From: Bacteroidota bacterium
Lineage (GTDB): Bacteria > Bacteroidota > Bacteroidia > AKYH767-A > 2013-40CM-41-45
Length of the DNA: 64,000 nt
Direction: 5' to 3'
NCBI GenBank assembly: GCA_016720935.1
Contig: JADKJP010000007.1
Span: forward strand, 186,001-250,000
Part shown: positions 17,849 to 27,610 of the stretch, one piece after another
Position numbering within the stretch: the first letter of the stretch is position 1
How the letters are laid out: each line of letters begins with the position of its first letter
Notes under the pieces: generated by a model
Seen by the model: only the letters and a program-made list of their open reading frames with translations
Told to the model about the DNA's origin: nothing
Database searches by the model: none
Program-made: the position numbers and the translations under genes

Positions 17849-20557
17849 ATGAAATTAAAAGTCGGAATTGTATTTGGAGGCTTCTCAAGAGAACGTGAAA
17901 TTTCTTTTGCCGGTGGCCGCACAGTATATGACAACCTCAACAAATCCCTTTTTGAGGCTGTACCTCTCTTTGTCGATAGTTTCGGGAATTTCATCCAGCT
18001 CAACTGGGAGTATATTTACAAAGGAAGTATTCGCGACTTCTATCCTCCAGTGGATCATCTGCCTGCGTCTGCTCACGACTTCCAGGTATACGCTGAAAGT
18101 CTTGGCAATCTGAATTCCGCGGAACAGGAAAAATTAACATCCCTTCTCGGCAAACGAATCGCAGCCGACAAACTTTCTGAAATTATCGACTTCGCGTTTC
18201 TTTGTTTGCATGGACCCTACGGTGAGGACGGCAGAATCCAGGGTTTACTGGAATACTTCGGTATACCTTATTCCGGATCCGGAATATTTTCATCTTCCAT
18301 CGGCATCAATAAAGCCACACAAAAACACCTGATGAAAGAGGCGGGCTTCAACAGTCCTGCTTTTTTCACCCTCAACCGATCCGAATGGACCGGCAAGAAA
18401 ATCAAGGATGTCATTTACCAAAAAGTCAGGGCAGAAATAGGCTTTCCCTGCGTAGTAAAATCCGCAAACCAGGGCTCTTCAATTGGCGTAAGCATCCTCA
18501 TGGATGACAATGCGGAAAAATTAGCACAAGCCATCGACCAGTCTTTTTTCATCCGAAAAATATCTCTTACTGACTGGAAGAAATTAAACAATGTAAAACA
18601 GGTTGATTTCATTCGCACACTAACAGATATCCGTGAAGGAATCGGAATTCCTGTACTCGTCACGACTCCATCCGGCAGGGATGTTATTTATCATCCCGAA
18701 CATTTACTCGAAAAAATAAATTCACTTTTCGGGAACGGAATAAACGAGCTCGAAATCCAAAGTCTGGATGCGGAAAGCGAAATCATCATTGAAGGATTTA
18801 TCGAAGGAAAAGAATTTTCCTGCATCGTCATCCGCAATGAAGACGGATTGCCTGTTGCCTTACCTCCTACCGAAATCCGCAAAGGAAAAGAACTGTTCGA
18901 CTACCGCTCAAAATATCTACCCGGACTTTCGCGCAAAATTACTCCCATCAATCTTCCTTACGAACACATTCAGAATATCCGTAAAGATTGTGAACGATTA
19001 TTCCTCTCTCTTGGCTTCAATGTGTATGCACGTATCGATGGTTTTATCAACGATGAAGGAAAAGTATTCCTGAATGACCCCAATACCACTTCCGGGATGA
19101 TGCCTTCTTCATTCTTTTTCCATCAGGCCGCGGAAATCGGACTTAACCCTTCGCAGTTTCTCACTTATATCCTGCGTACTTCACTCTGGGAACGTCAGAA
19201 GGATATGAAAAACATTCATTCCTTACCTGCTGTTCTAGATCGTCTGGATCAGGATATCCTCACTCTAAAATCCGCAGGAAAAAATAAAGTCCGTGCTGCA
19301 GTCATCATGGGTGGTTTCTCATCGGAACGACACATTTCTGTTGAAAGCGGAAGAAATATTTACGAGAAGTTATCTTCTTCCGAAAAATACGAAGCGATTC
19401 CGGTATTCCTTACCGGCAACAGCGAAGATCACCAGTTGTTCCAGATTCCGGTGAACCTGATGTTGAAAGACAACGCTGATGATATCCGAGAAAAGATCAT
19501 GCATTTCAATGTGCATGAAGTGATCCGCGAAATCATGGATGTCTGCGAACCGATTACCAACAAATACACCGATGATGACAATGTTCTTCAGCCCAGAAGG
19601 ATCAGCTATTCCGAATTGTCAGGCTTGTGTGATGTTGTTTTTATCGCGCTGCATGGAAGACCGGGAGAAGACGGAGAAGTACAACGTCACCTGGAATCAG
19701 TCGGGCTTCCTTACAATGGATCCGGGGTGAATTCCTCCAAGGTGACCATCAACAAATACGAGACCAACGAAATCCTTCACAAACATGGATTCTCCATCGC
19801 CAGACATGCATTGGTGAATATCGGTGACTGGAATCTCGATAAAAAAGCATTTGTAAAAAATATTCTCGAACGCTTCAGTTTCCCATTCATCGCAAAACCG
19901 GTGGATGACGGTTGCAGCAGCGCGGTGAAAAAAATCCGGAACGAAGAAGAACTTCTCGCCTTTTCAGATCTCATTTTCCGTCAGCAGGAAGAACTGATTG
20001 CAGCTGACGCGAAAGTACTTGCTTTGAAAATGAAAGAAGAATTTCCGAGAAAACAACAGTTCCTCATCGAAGAACTGATCGAACGAAAAGACGCTGTACA
20101 TTTTCTCGAAATCACCGGTGGTATGCTCACCCACCTCACCAATTCCGGTGAACTTGTGTATGAAGTCTTCGAAGCATCGGAAGCATTATCAGAAGGTGAT
20201 GTACTTTCATTGGAAGAAAAATTTCTTGCCGGTGAAGGTCAGAACATCACTCCTGCTCGTTATGCAAAAGATCCGAAAGAACGTGCTCGCATTTCCGCCA
20301 TTGTTTGTGATGAACTGAAGCGTGCCGCTGAAATTCTCAATATCGAAGGCTATGCACGCATCGATGCCTTTGTACGTATATTTGCTGACGGAAAAGTGGA
20401 AGTGATTTTCATCGAAGTAAATTCACTTCCGGGAATGACTCCTGCGACCTGTATCTTCCACCAAAGCGCCATTGCCGGATATAAGCCTTATGAATTCATT
20501 GATGGTATCCTGGAATATGGATTGAAAAAGAAAAATCTCCCCGTCCGTATCGCCTGA
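17849..20557 (+). CDS. ddl: Tandem D-alanine--D-alanine ligase fusion (two ATP-grasp modules)
   Basis: A 902-residue protein made of two complete Ddl-like units, about residues 1-450 and 481-902; a normal Ddl is 300-370 residues. Both have the N-terminal GGFSxER motif and an LHGxxGEDG motif; unit 1 has GIPYSGSG and unit 2 GLPYNGSG. Unit 2 keeps the canonical metal/substrate segment RIDAF...FIEVNSLPGMTP. In unit 1 it reads RIDGF...FLNDPNTTSGMMP: the metal-binding Glu is Asp and LPGMT is lost. Unit 1 also has a long insertion at about residues 225-310. Ddl joins two D-alanines in the cytoplasm for peptidoglycan; unit 2 may be the catalyst and unit 1 a diverged or regulatory copy (inference). 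The PASTA gene follows after 10 bases. Confidence 0.85.
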   Translation: MKLKVGIVFGGFSREREISFAGGRTVYDNLNKSLFEAVPLFVDSFGNFIQLNWEYIYKGSIRDFYPPVDHLPASAHDFQVYAESLGNLNSAEQEKLTSLLGKRIAADKLSEIIDFAFLCLHGPYGEDGRIQGLLEYFGIPYSGSGIFSSSIGINKATQKHLMKEAGFNSPAFFTLNRSEWTGKKIKDVIYQKVRAEIGFPCVVKSANQGSSIGVSILMDDNAEKLAQAIDQSFFIRKISLTDWKKLNNVKQVDFIRTLTDIREGIGIPVLVTTPSGRDVIYHPEHLLEKINSLFGNGINELEIQSLDAESEIIIEGFIEGKEFSCIVIRNEDGLPVALPPTEIRKGKELFDYRSKYLPGLSRKITPINLPYEHIQNIRKDCERLFLSLGFNVYARIDGFINDEGKVFLNDPNTTSGMMPSSFFFHQAAEIGLNPSQFLTYILRTSLWERQKDMKNIHSLPAVLDRLDQDILTLKSAGKNKVRAAVIMGGFSSERHISVESGRNIYEKLSSSEKYEAIPVFLTGNSEDHQLFQIPVNLMLKDNADDIREKIMHFNVHEVIREIMDVCEPITNKYTDDDNVLQPRRISYSELSGLCDVVFIALHGRPGEDGEVQRHLESVGLPYNGSGVNSSKVTINKYETNEILHKHGFSIARHALVNIGDWNLDKKAFVKNILERFSFPFIAKPVDDGCSSAVKKIRNEEELLAFSDLIFRQQEELIAADAKVLALKMKEEFPRKQQFLIEELIERKDAVHFLEITGGMLTHLTNSGELVYEVFEASEALSEGDVLSLEEKFLAGEGQNITPARYAKDPKERARISAIVCDELKRAAEILNIEGYARIDAFVRIFADGKVEVIFIEVNSLPGMTPATCIFHQSAIAGYKPYEFIDGILEYGLKKKNLPVRIA

Positions 20558-20567
20558 TCATAAAAAT

Positions 20568-21329
20568 ATGCTTTCCAATCTCTTTAAATTTCTCCGTAGC
20601 AGAACGTTCTTCGTGAATCTCATCGCGGCTTTTTCGGTGATGGGAATTATGTTCCTGGGACTTTACTTCTGGCTTGGGAATTTCACCCATCATGGTGAAA
20701 GTATTACGGTGCCCGATCTCCGTGGGTTGAAAATGGGAAAACTGGAAAGTTTCCTTGCTGACAAACACCTTCGCTTTAAAGTTGTGGATTCTCTTTTTGA
20801 AGTAGGAAAAACACCCGGCACGATACTCGAACAGGATCCTGCTCCCGAGTCAAAAGTAAAAGAAGACCGGACGATTTATCTCACGGTAAATTCTTCTCAG
20901 CCGCCAAAAGTAAAAATGCCCAACCTGATCGATGTATCCTACCGGCAGGCAGAAGCTATTCTTGAATCGTTTGGATTGAAAGTAGGACAATTGATTTACA
21001 GACCGGATCTGGCACGAAATGCAGTGCTTGATCAAATCTATAAAGGTTCTTCCATTCATCCCGGAAAGGAAATATTCAAAGGCTCGGTCATCGACCTGGT
21101 GCTTGGTGATGGAATGGGAAATACGGAAGTTCCTGTTCCGGATCTGAACGGACTCACCCGTGGTGAGGCCTTGTTTGTGCTCAAAGGTTCATCACTTACA
21201 ATCGGAACAGTACACGTGGATCCTGGAGTGAAGGATTCCACTACTGCAAAGGTTTATAAACAAATTCCCGAAGCATCCGAAAATTCAATGATCAACCAGG
21301 GCGAAGCGGTGGACATTTTTATCAGGTAA
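20568..21329 (+). CDS. Membrane-anchored protein with three PASTA domains
   Basis: A 253-residue protein with a short cytoplasmic N-terminus, one membrane segment (about residues 16-37) and three extracytoplasmic PASTA domains at about 45-110, 112-180 and 185-253. Each begins with the typical VPDLRG, MPNLID or VPDLNG signature. PASTA domains bind peptidoglycan or its precursors in PknB-type kinases and some penicillin-binding proteins; here no kinase or transpeptidase domain is attached. The ddl, PASTA and RluD order is one I recall from other Bacteroidota genomes, suggesting a cell-wall link (inference). The gap to ddl is 10 bases, so co-transcription is likely. Confidence 0.88.
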   Translation: MLSNLFKFLRSRTFFVNLIAAFSVMGIMFLGLYFWLGNFTHHGESITVPDLRGLKMGKLESFLADKHLRFKVVDSLFEVGKTPGTILEQDPAPESKVKEDRTIYLTVNSSQPPKVKMPNLIDVSYRQAEAILESFGLKVGQLIYRPDLARNAVLDQIYKGSSIHPGKEIFKGSVIDLVLGDGMGNTEVPVPDLNGLTRGEALFVLKGSSLTIGTVHVDPGVKDSTTAKVYKQIPEASENSMINQGEAVDIFIR

Positions 21330-21429
21330 AAGCCCCTTTCAGGTCAATTTTAAGGATTCCTAAACCCATTCTTTATTCGTATTTTCGTGACCAGTTTTCC
21401 TGCCTAAAACAGGAACATAATTCGATCCT

Positions 21430-23307
21430 ATGCCGATTCCAAAATACCTGAAATTTTCCCTATCGCGTTTCTGCCTTGTATTGCTCTTTCCATTCTCCTG
21501 CTTTGCTCAGGAAGTATTTGTTCCATTGGGTTCCAACCCGGCAATCAACGCATACCGACTCCAACACAATGAATCCATCAACCGCTTGTCGGCAATAGAT
21601 GATACTTTACTGCTTCCTTTTGTCGATGATTTTTCCAGACAGGGTATTTATCCTTTTGACAGTCTCTGGTTAGATCAGGACGCATTCATCAATACTTCTT
21701 TCGCTGTCAATCCACCAACAATTGGTGTCGCGACTCTCGATGGACTGGATGCTTTGGGAAGACCACACGATAGTCTTAGCGGATCCGAAGCGATTGCTGA
21801 TCATCTGACCTCACGCCCGATTGACCTTGGAAATCTTGGGCCGGATACGGGTACAGTTTGGTTAAGCTTCTTTTACCAGCCACAAGGTTTGGGCGACATT
21901 CCTGAAACGGATGATTCTCTGGTCGTACAATTTAGAAAGAGAAACAATGATTGGGTGAATGTCTGGTCTGTTGCCGGACAAAGCGATACAGCATTTCAAC
22001 GCGCCAACATTCACATCAATGATACAGCATATCATTACAAAGGATTCCAGTTGCGCTTTTACAACATCGCGACAGTGAATGGAAACAGAGATCACTGGAA
22101 CCTCGACTATGTAATTCTTGCCAAGCAAACTGTGGCGAATGATTCTATTCGTGACAATGCACTGGTTACACCACATGTTTCCCTGCTTTCGGAATTTTCC
22201 GCGATGCCGTATACACATTACAAATCCCTGTCGACACCACTCAATGCGATGGTGACCGACATCCTCGATACGATTCATGATCTCAATTACGGACAGACAT
22301 CTTTTATTCCATCTGTGTCCGTGTTCAATAGCGGAGGCCTGCAAATTTTCACCAACAACAGCGGATCCATTTCTTCTCCTTCATCGAACAGTTATATTCC
22401 ATTCGCTGTACCTTTGAATAGTTTTGCTTTCCCGATTGTACCTCAGGACAGCACGGATTTCACGATGAAAGTTTACTTTACACAAACCGGTGGTATTACT
22501 AATGCGCACAACGATACCAGCTATTTAAAGCAAAAGTTTTACAATTACTACGCATATGATGATGGCAGCGCTGAAATCGGTTACGGACTTTCCGGTAATA
22601 CCGATCTCAAACTCGCTTATCAGTTCAATGTAAAAAAACAGGATACGCTACGTGGTGTTCAGATTTATTTCAATCCGGTTGGACTCAACGTACACAACAA
22701 ATTGTTCCAGCTCGCTTATTGGAGCGATGTGAATGTCGGAGCGAATTCAGATCAACTGGTGTATAAAATGATCAACCAGAAACCGGCAAACGTGGATGCG
22801 ATTAACGGTTTCGCGACTTATCTGTTCGACACTCTGCTGATTGCTCCCGCGGGAAATATTTATGTGGGTGTGATTCAGAATGAGCCACAGACCTTGTATG
22901 GCTTTGGTCTGGACAGAAACACCGATGCTCACACAAAGATGTTCTATCATTTGGACGGATACTGGTACAATTCACAAGTGAAAGGATCTCTGATGATCCG
23001 CCCTTTGTTTGGAGACACAATTACACGCGGAAATTTGATTTCCGTGACTGAACTGGAAACTCCTGAGCTTCCATTTACACTCTATCCGAATCCGGTAGAA
23101 AATGATTTTGTTCTCGATTTCAAACAGGAGCCGGGAGAAAAATACAGCTATACCATTTGTGACCTTACAGGCAAACAAATTCAAACCGCGGAAGCAATTC
23201 CCGGAAATCAAATACATACGGCACATCTTTCTTCCGGATTTTATTTTCTGCGTCTGACCGCGAAAAAAGCCGCTGTTTCTTCCACAATGAAATTTATGGT
23301 GTACTGA
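21430..23307 (+). CDS. T9SS type A cargo protein of unknown function
   Basis: A 625-residue secreted protein. The signal peptide ends near residue 26 (SCFA-QEVF). The body is rich in beta-strand-like sequence with no catalytic motif that I recognise. The C-terminal ~80 residues (LPFTLYPNPVENDFVLDF...LSSGFYFLRLTAKK) are a standard Por/T9SS type A sorting domain, so the protein should be delivered to the cell surface and processed there. It lies between the PASTA gene and the RluD gene on the same strand, 100 and 54 bases apart. A TATTTTCG sequence at 21380 is one base off a -7 box, so it may have its own weak promoter. Confidence 0.82.
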   Translation: MPIPKYLKFSLSRFCLVLLFPFSCFAQEVFVPLGSNPAINAYRLQHNESINRLSAIDDTLLLPFVDDFSRQGIYPFDSLWLDQDAFINTSFAVNPPTIGVATLDGLDALGRPHDSLSGSEAIADHLTSRPIDLGNLGPDTGTVWLSFFYQPQGLGDIPETDDSLVVQFRKRNNDWVNVWSVAGQSDTAFQRANIHINDTAYHYKGFQLRFYNIATVNGNRDHWNLDYVILAKQTVANDSIRDNALVTPHVSLLSEFSAMPYTHYKSLSTPLNAMVTDILDTIHDLNYGQTSFIPSVSVFNSGGLQIFTNNSGSISSPSSNSYIPFAVPLNSFAFPIVPQDSTDFTMKVYFTQTGGITNAHNDTSYLKQKFYNYYAYDDGSAEIGYGLSGNTDLKLAYQFNVKKQDTLRGVQIYFNPVGLNVHNKLFQLAYWSDVNVGANSDQLVYKMINQKPANVDAINGFATYLFDTLLIAPAGNIYVGVIQNEPQTLYGFGLDRNTDAHTKMFYHLDGYWYNSQVKGSLMIRPLFGDTITRGNLISVTELETPELPFTLYPNPVENDFVLDFKQEPGEKYSYTICDLTGKQIQTAEAIPGNQIHTAHLSSGFYFLRLTAKKAAVSSTMKFMVY

Positions 23308-23361
23308 TTCATTCAATATCCTGAATTTCATCCAAATTTTTATCGCTCATCACATCACGAC

Positions 23362-24396
23362 ATGCAAAACGAAGAGGCCGAGGCCATTGAACAGGATGAA
23401 TTGTATGAGCATTACCGCTTCACGGTTGACAAAGGACAGTCGCTGCTGCGTATCGACAAATTTCTGATGAATCGCCTGGAACATAGTTCCAGAAATAAAA
23501 TTCAGCAAGCCTGTGATGCCGATTGCATCCTGGTAAATGGCAAGCCGGTCAAATCAAGTTACAAAGTAAAACCACAGGATGATATCCAGGTAGTACTTCC
23601 GGAACCGGTTCGTGAAATCGAACTTATTCCGCAGGACATTCCTATTGATATCGTGTACGAAGATGCCGATCTGGTAGTTATTAATAAACCTGCAGGCATG
23701 GTTGTTCATCCCGCATACGGAAACTATACCGGAACCCTGATGAACGCGCTGGTATTTCATTTTCAGAATCTACCTCAGAATGAAAACAACCGGAGTCGTC
23801 CGGGGCTTGTGCATCGTATTGATAAAAACACATCCGGTTTACTCGTGATCGCGAAAAGCGAAATCGCGATGGCCGCGCTCGCAAAAGAGTTTTTTGAACG
23901 CACCATCGACAGAAAATATCTGGCGCTTGTCTGGGGTGATTTTAAAGAAGACGAAGGAACAATCACCGGTCATGTAGGCAGAAGTCTGAAAGACCGCAAG
24001 ATCATGGATGTGTTTCCATCCGGCGAACATGGAAAACATGCTGTGACTCATTTCAAAGTTGTGGAACGTTTTGGTTATGTAACTTTGGTAGAATGTAAAC
24101 TGGAAACCGGTCGTACGCACCAGATCCGTGTACACATGAAATTTGCCGGACATCCACTCTTCAATGATGAAACCTACGGTGGTAACAGAATTTTAAAAGG
24201 AACAACTTTTACCCGCTACAAACAATTCATCGACAATTGTTTTGAGTTGATCCCACGACAAGCGCTTCACGCGCAGACCTTGGGTTTCATCCACCCTACT
24301 ACAAAAGAGAAATTGTTTTTCGAATGTCCCCTGCCCAATGATTTTTCATCTGTGCTTGACAAATGGAGACATTATGTGAAGTATGTGAAAGAGTAG
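23362..24396 (+). CDS. rluD: RluA/RluD-family 23S rRNA pseudouridine synthase
   Basis: A 344-residue enzyme that isomerises uridine to pseudouridine in RNA. An S4 RNA-binding domain lies at about residues 28-85 (LLRIDKFLMNRL...DCILVNGKPV). The catalytic domain has the RluA-family motif HRIDKNTSGLLV with catalytic Asp154, and ETGRTHQIRVHM further on. The S4 domain favours RluD (23S rRNA U1911/1915/1917) over RluA, but the exact target cannot be read from the sequence. It ends the ddl/PASTA gene run and converges on the reverse-strand T9SS gene that follows. Confidence 0.88.
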   Translation: MQNEEAEAIEQDELYEHYRFTVDKGQSLLRIDKFLMNRLEHSSRNKIQQACDADCILVNGKPVKSSYKVKPQDDIQVVLPEPVREIELIPQDIPIDIVYEDADLVVINKPAGMVVHPAYGNYTGTLMNALVFHFQNLPQNENNRSRPGLVHRIDKNTSGLLVIAKSEIAMAALAKEFFERTIDRKYLALVWGDFKEDEGTITGHVGRSLKDRKIMDVFPSGEHGKHAVTHFKVVERFGYVTLVECKLETGRTHQIRVHMKFAGHPLFNDETYGGNRILKGTTFTRYKQFIDNCFELIPRQALHAQTLGFIHPTTKEKLFFECPLPNDFSSVLDKWRHYVKYVKE

Positions 24397-24449
24397 ATAT
24401 TTTTGCAACTTGTTTAATTATTTACGGAAAAGGAATTGCCGAACCTTCT

Positions 24450-25952
24450 TCAATTTATTTTGACCAATTGCTGAACAGGATAATGCACCGACCCTTCGAC
24501 CCGAAGAAAATAAACACCATTTTCAATTTTCGAAAGATCAAGGTCATTATCCATAGAATTTGTTTCTACCTGTAAGATCAGGCTACCGCGCAAATCCAAA
24601 AGTTTTATAAAAACTTTTCCTTTTAATGGTGATGAAAATTTTACAGAAACCTTGTTGTATGCAGGGTTTGGATATAGAGTAATGAATTTTTCAGCAAATT
24701 GTTCATCAATTTGTACAGATAAAGAATCACATATACTTCCAGACACAGGCCCCAGATCATAATTCGGGTTATTTGGCAAGCCCCAATAAGTTCGTTTACC
24801 ACCGAGATAAAAACTGTACGGCCTGAAGTCGCAGGCAATTGCACCACCTCTTCGATTGGGCTCGTGGATGACGGACAAATGCATGGTCTCGACCGAATAA
24901 TTAGAGCTATCATATGGGTAGCCGCCGGGACCACTTGCAATATAAATTTTATTATCTGGTGCTAATCGAATACCTAAAATGTAATTTGGTGCTGTTTGAT
25001 TCCAAATCAAAGTTTTGGAAGCATAAGGATTAAATGAAGTAAGAGGAATCTGATATAAAAAAATGTGAGTTGTATCAAAATCACTTATGTAAGGAGCACA
25101 ACTTAAATATAAAAGAGAGTCGTTGGGTGAAAAACAGCAATCAAAAAAATAGGGGTAATTACCATTAGGATCTTCCGCTCTGATCGTCTTATTCAAAGCA
25201 ATTGTACCGGTACAACGGTCAAAATTATAAAGCGTTAACAAGCCTTTCAAATTGCAAAAAGCAAATTGGGAGCCGTTGGAATTAAATCTTAAATCACCAC
25301 CATTGGAATCTCCGTTGAGCCCGACCGAGTCAACATGATCCAAAGCAACACCATTGGTTGTAACAGAATACAGATAAAATTTATTGTTGGGTGTTTGATC
25401 CTGCTTAAAAATTACCCACGAATCTCTTCCATTAACGTTTTTTACCGCCTGAATACAATCTACAGCAAACTCTGTTCGCAATTGGTTGTTTTTAGAGACT
25501 ACTGCGCCCTTGCCGCTGTCTAGTGTCATATCAATTATTGAATAATATAAGCCAGATAATGAAGTAACTCCTGTATGAAATATGTAATAAAAATTGGTAT
25601 CCCCAGGACTTGGCACTATTACCATTTCGTGATACCAACCCCTGCTAACTAAAGAATCCGAATTTTGCATTTTTTGGTGAAAGCGATTATAAACAATTCC
25701 AGTGGGAAGTATACCATTCCTATAGGCGTCTACGTCCGGTGCCGCACAATAAAATTTCAAATTTCCCCCTGCATCCGAAATACTTGCACAGGTGCCCCTT
25801 GAATTCACACTTGAAATGATCGGAACCGGATTTAAGAGGTCATTAAAATTGATACCGGCTTCATCTCCAAAGCACCAAATAGCATTACGATTCTGACAAT
25901 AAATGCAACAAGGAAATAAAAAAATCAAAAGGAAGACGTGAATTAACTTCAT
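24450..25952 (-). CDS. T9SS type A secreted beta-propeller-like protein
   Basis: A 500-residue exported protein; the signal peptide ends near residue 19 (CCIYC-QNRN). The mature start NAIWCFGDEAGINF is of a kind found in Bacteroidota surface proteins with repeated beta-propeller-like blades (repeated features such as GDTNFYYIFH, RFNSNGSQFAF, LAPDNKIYIA). The C-terminus (FITLYPNPAYNKVSV...IENGVYFLRVEG) is a type A T9SS sorting domain. The substrate or ligand is unknown. The coding sequence looks more A/T-rich by eye than its neighbours. It converges with rluD and has no evident close operon partner. Confidence 0.82.
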   Translation of the reverse strand: MKLIHVFLLIFLFPCCIYCQNRNAIWCFGDEAGINFNDLLNPVPIISSVNSRGTCASISDAGGNLKFYCAAPDVDAYRNGILPTGIVYNRFHQKMQNSDSLVSRGWYHEMVIVPSPGDTNFYYIFHTGVTSLSGLYYSIIDMTLDSGKGAVVSKNNQLRTEFAVDCIQAVKNVNGRDSWVIFKQDQTPNNKFYLYSVTTNGVALDHVDSVGLNGDSNGGDLRFNSNGSQFAFCNLKGLLTLYNFDRCTGTIALNKTIRAEDPNGNYPYFFDCCFSPNDSLLYLSCAPYISDFDTTHIFLYQIPLTSFNPYASKTLIWNQTAPNYILGIRLAPDNKIYIASGPGGYPYDSSNYSVETMHLSVIHEPNRRGGAIACDFRPYSFYLGGKRTYWGLPNNPNYDLGPVSGSICDSLSVQIDEQFAEKFITLYPNPAYNKVSVKFSSPLKGKVFIKLLDLRGSLILQVETNSMDNDLDLSKIENGVYFLRVEGSVHYPVQQLVKIN

Positions 25953-26036
25953 TCGAAGACATCGTTAAAAAAACATCACAAGCAGAGCATTATCTTAAAT
26001 ATTAATCATTGTTAAAAATAACATTTTATTCAATGC

Positions 26037-26065
26037 AAAAAAACTTCCTGACAAATCCAGGAAGT
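26037..26065 (-). terminator. Rho-independent terminator of mqnE
   Basis: On the minus strand ACTTCCTG pairs exactly with CAGGAAGT around GATTTGT and is followed by seven T. It lies just downstream of the mqnE stop codon. Confidence 0.85.
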
Positions 26066-26091
26066 AAAACACTAAATCCAAATACTAAAAT

Positions 26092-27264
26092 TCAATTCAT
26101 CATCATCCCACTCTCCGTCGCGAAATCAAAATCGGTATAATCACGCACGACATTGTAAAGTGTATCGCGTTCAACCGGAGTTCTTGAACTCTGACGAATG
26201 AGATCTACAAGCTGGCCTGTACTGAGTGAAGGATTCTGTTCTTCCGCTCCGGCCATGGAATAAATACGGGTTGTGTCATCGATGGTTCCGTCGAGATCAT
26301 CCACTCCAAAAGCCTGTGACAATTGCGCTGTATTTCTTCCAATCATCGGCCAGTAGGCTTTGATGTGTTTGAAATTATCCATGAAAATCCGGGAGACAGC
26401 GTAGTTCTTCAAATCTTCGACAACACTTACTTCGGGAACCGCTGACATATCGTTGTCTTTGTTTCTGAACTTAAGCGGAATAAATGTATTGAAACCTCCC
26501 GTACGATCCTGCAACTGACGAAGACGATCCATGTGATCCACACGATGACGATAGGTTTCGATATGTCCGTACAACATAGTCGCATTACTGTGCATGCCGA
26601 GACGATGCGCGGTTTCATGAATGTTCAGCCATTCTTCGGAAGTACATTTATCGCCACAGATTTCAGCACGTACTTTTTCGTCAAAAATTTCCGCTCCGCC
26701 ACCGGGAATGGAATCGAGTCCGGCTTCTTTCATTTTCTTCAAGCCTTCTTCCACACTTACTTTTGCTTTACGGAACATGTAATCCAGTTCTACTGCCGTA
26801 AATCCTTTGATGTGTAAATCCGGACGATGTTGTTTTATTTGTCTGAGCAGATCATTGAAAAAATCAAGATTCATTTTCGGATGCACACCACCAACGATGT
26901 GAACTTCTGTGACCGCTTGTCCGTCATATTTTCTGACAATGTCCATCATCTGCTCCATGCTCAGCTCCCATCCTTCTTCCTTCTCCTTAAGCAGACGTGA
27001 ATAGGAACAGAAATTACAGGCGAAGACACAAATATTCGTGGGTTCAATGTGAAAATTGCGATTGAAAAATGTGGCGTTGCCGTTTTTCTCTTCTCGCACA
27101 TAATTTGCCAGCGCACCCAGAAAACCGAGCTCACCATGCTCATACAAATAAACGCCTTCATCAACAGAAATTCGTTGTTGATTCAATACCTTTTTCGCGA
27201 TGGCTTTTAATTCATCCGACAATGCCTGATTGTCGAGATAAGACAGGATACTTTTGTTTTGCAT
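26092..27264 (-). CDS. mqnE: Aminofutalosine synthase (radical SAM)
   Basis: Radical SAM enzyme that couples the adenosyl radical to 3-[(1-carboxyvinyl)oxy]benzoate, giving aminofutalosine in the futalosine route to menaquinone. The 390-residue length fits. The iron-sulfur cysteines are Cys79, Cys83 and Cys86 in CVFACNFC, and the GGxHP-type loop (EVHIVGGVHPKMN) and GGGAEIFDEKVR segment are those of the MqnE/MqnC/CofH group. An in-frame ATG at 27282 exists, but a -7 promoter box at 27280-27287 would then lie in the coding region, so 27264 is preferred. No other mqn gene is in the window, so the pathway is scattered. The close relative MqnC is a less likely alternative. Confidence 0.87.
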   Translation of the reverse strand: MQNKSILSYLDNQALSDELKAIAKKVLNQQRISVDEGVYLYEHGELGFLGALANYVREEKNGNATFFNRNFHIEPTNICVFACNFCSYSRLLKEKEEGWELSMEQMMDIVRKYDGQAVTEVHIVGGVHPKMNLDFFNDLLRQIKQHRPDLHIKGFTAVELDYMFRKAKVSVEEGLKKMKEAGLDSIPGGGAEIFDEKVRAEICGDKCTSEEWLNIHETAHRLGMHSNATMLYGHIETYRHRVDHMDRLRQLQDRTGGFNTFIPLKFRNKDNDMSAVPEVSVVEDLKNYAVSRIFMDNFKHIKAYWPMIGRNTAQLSQAFGVDDLDGTIDDTTRIYSMAGAEEQNPSLSTGQLVDLIRQSSRTPVERDTLYNVVRDYTDFDFATESGMMMN

Positions 27265-27279
27265 AAACAGAATAAAGGT

Positions 27280-27287
27280 CAAAAATA
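27280..27287 (-). promoter_or_regulatory. -7 promoter element of mqnE (TATTTTTG)
   Basis: Exact TAnnTTTG match on the minus strand, 15 bases upstream of the ATG at 27264. The -33 box is weak. Confidence 0.45.
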
Positions 27288-27562
27288 CACATTTGATCTT
27301 TGAACCCTCTTATTTTCATCATAGAATGAACTGATAAAAATCACAGTATATTTCTAACAAACACTCATACAAATGGTTCAGGCTATTCCAATCATTCCGG
27401 ATTTATACGTGCAATATTCTTTGATATGCACTTCCATTTAGTGGTGCCCTTTAGTCGTACAGAGATATCTCTTTGAAAATCTTGCGAAAATCTGACAATT
27501 ACAAAATACTATTCATGTAGTTTGGACATAATTTGACGGATTCCTGACAGGCTGCAGGACCA

Positions 27563-27591
27563 TTGAGTTAAGCTCACCTTTAGTATATTTA
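27563..27591 (+). promoter_or_regulatory. Probable promoter of the orphan response regulator
   Basis: TTG (27563-27565), an 18-base spacer and TATATTTA (27584-27591), one mismatch from TAnnTTTG. The ATG is 19 bases further on. Confidence 0.4.
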
Positions 27592-27610
27592 ACATCTAAA
27601 TCCTGAACAT

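Larger units (their letters stand above)
27265..27610. other. Divergent intergenic region between mqnE and the OmpR-type regulator
   Basis: About 345 A/T-rich bases. It holds the mqnE -7 box at one end and a probable promoter for the regulator at the other. No small ORF or RNA structure stands out between them. Confidence 0.6.
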
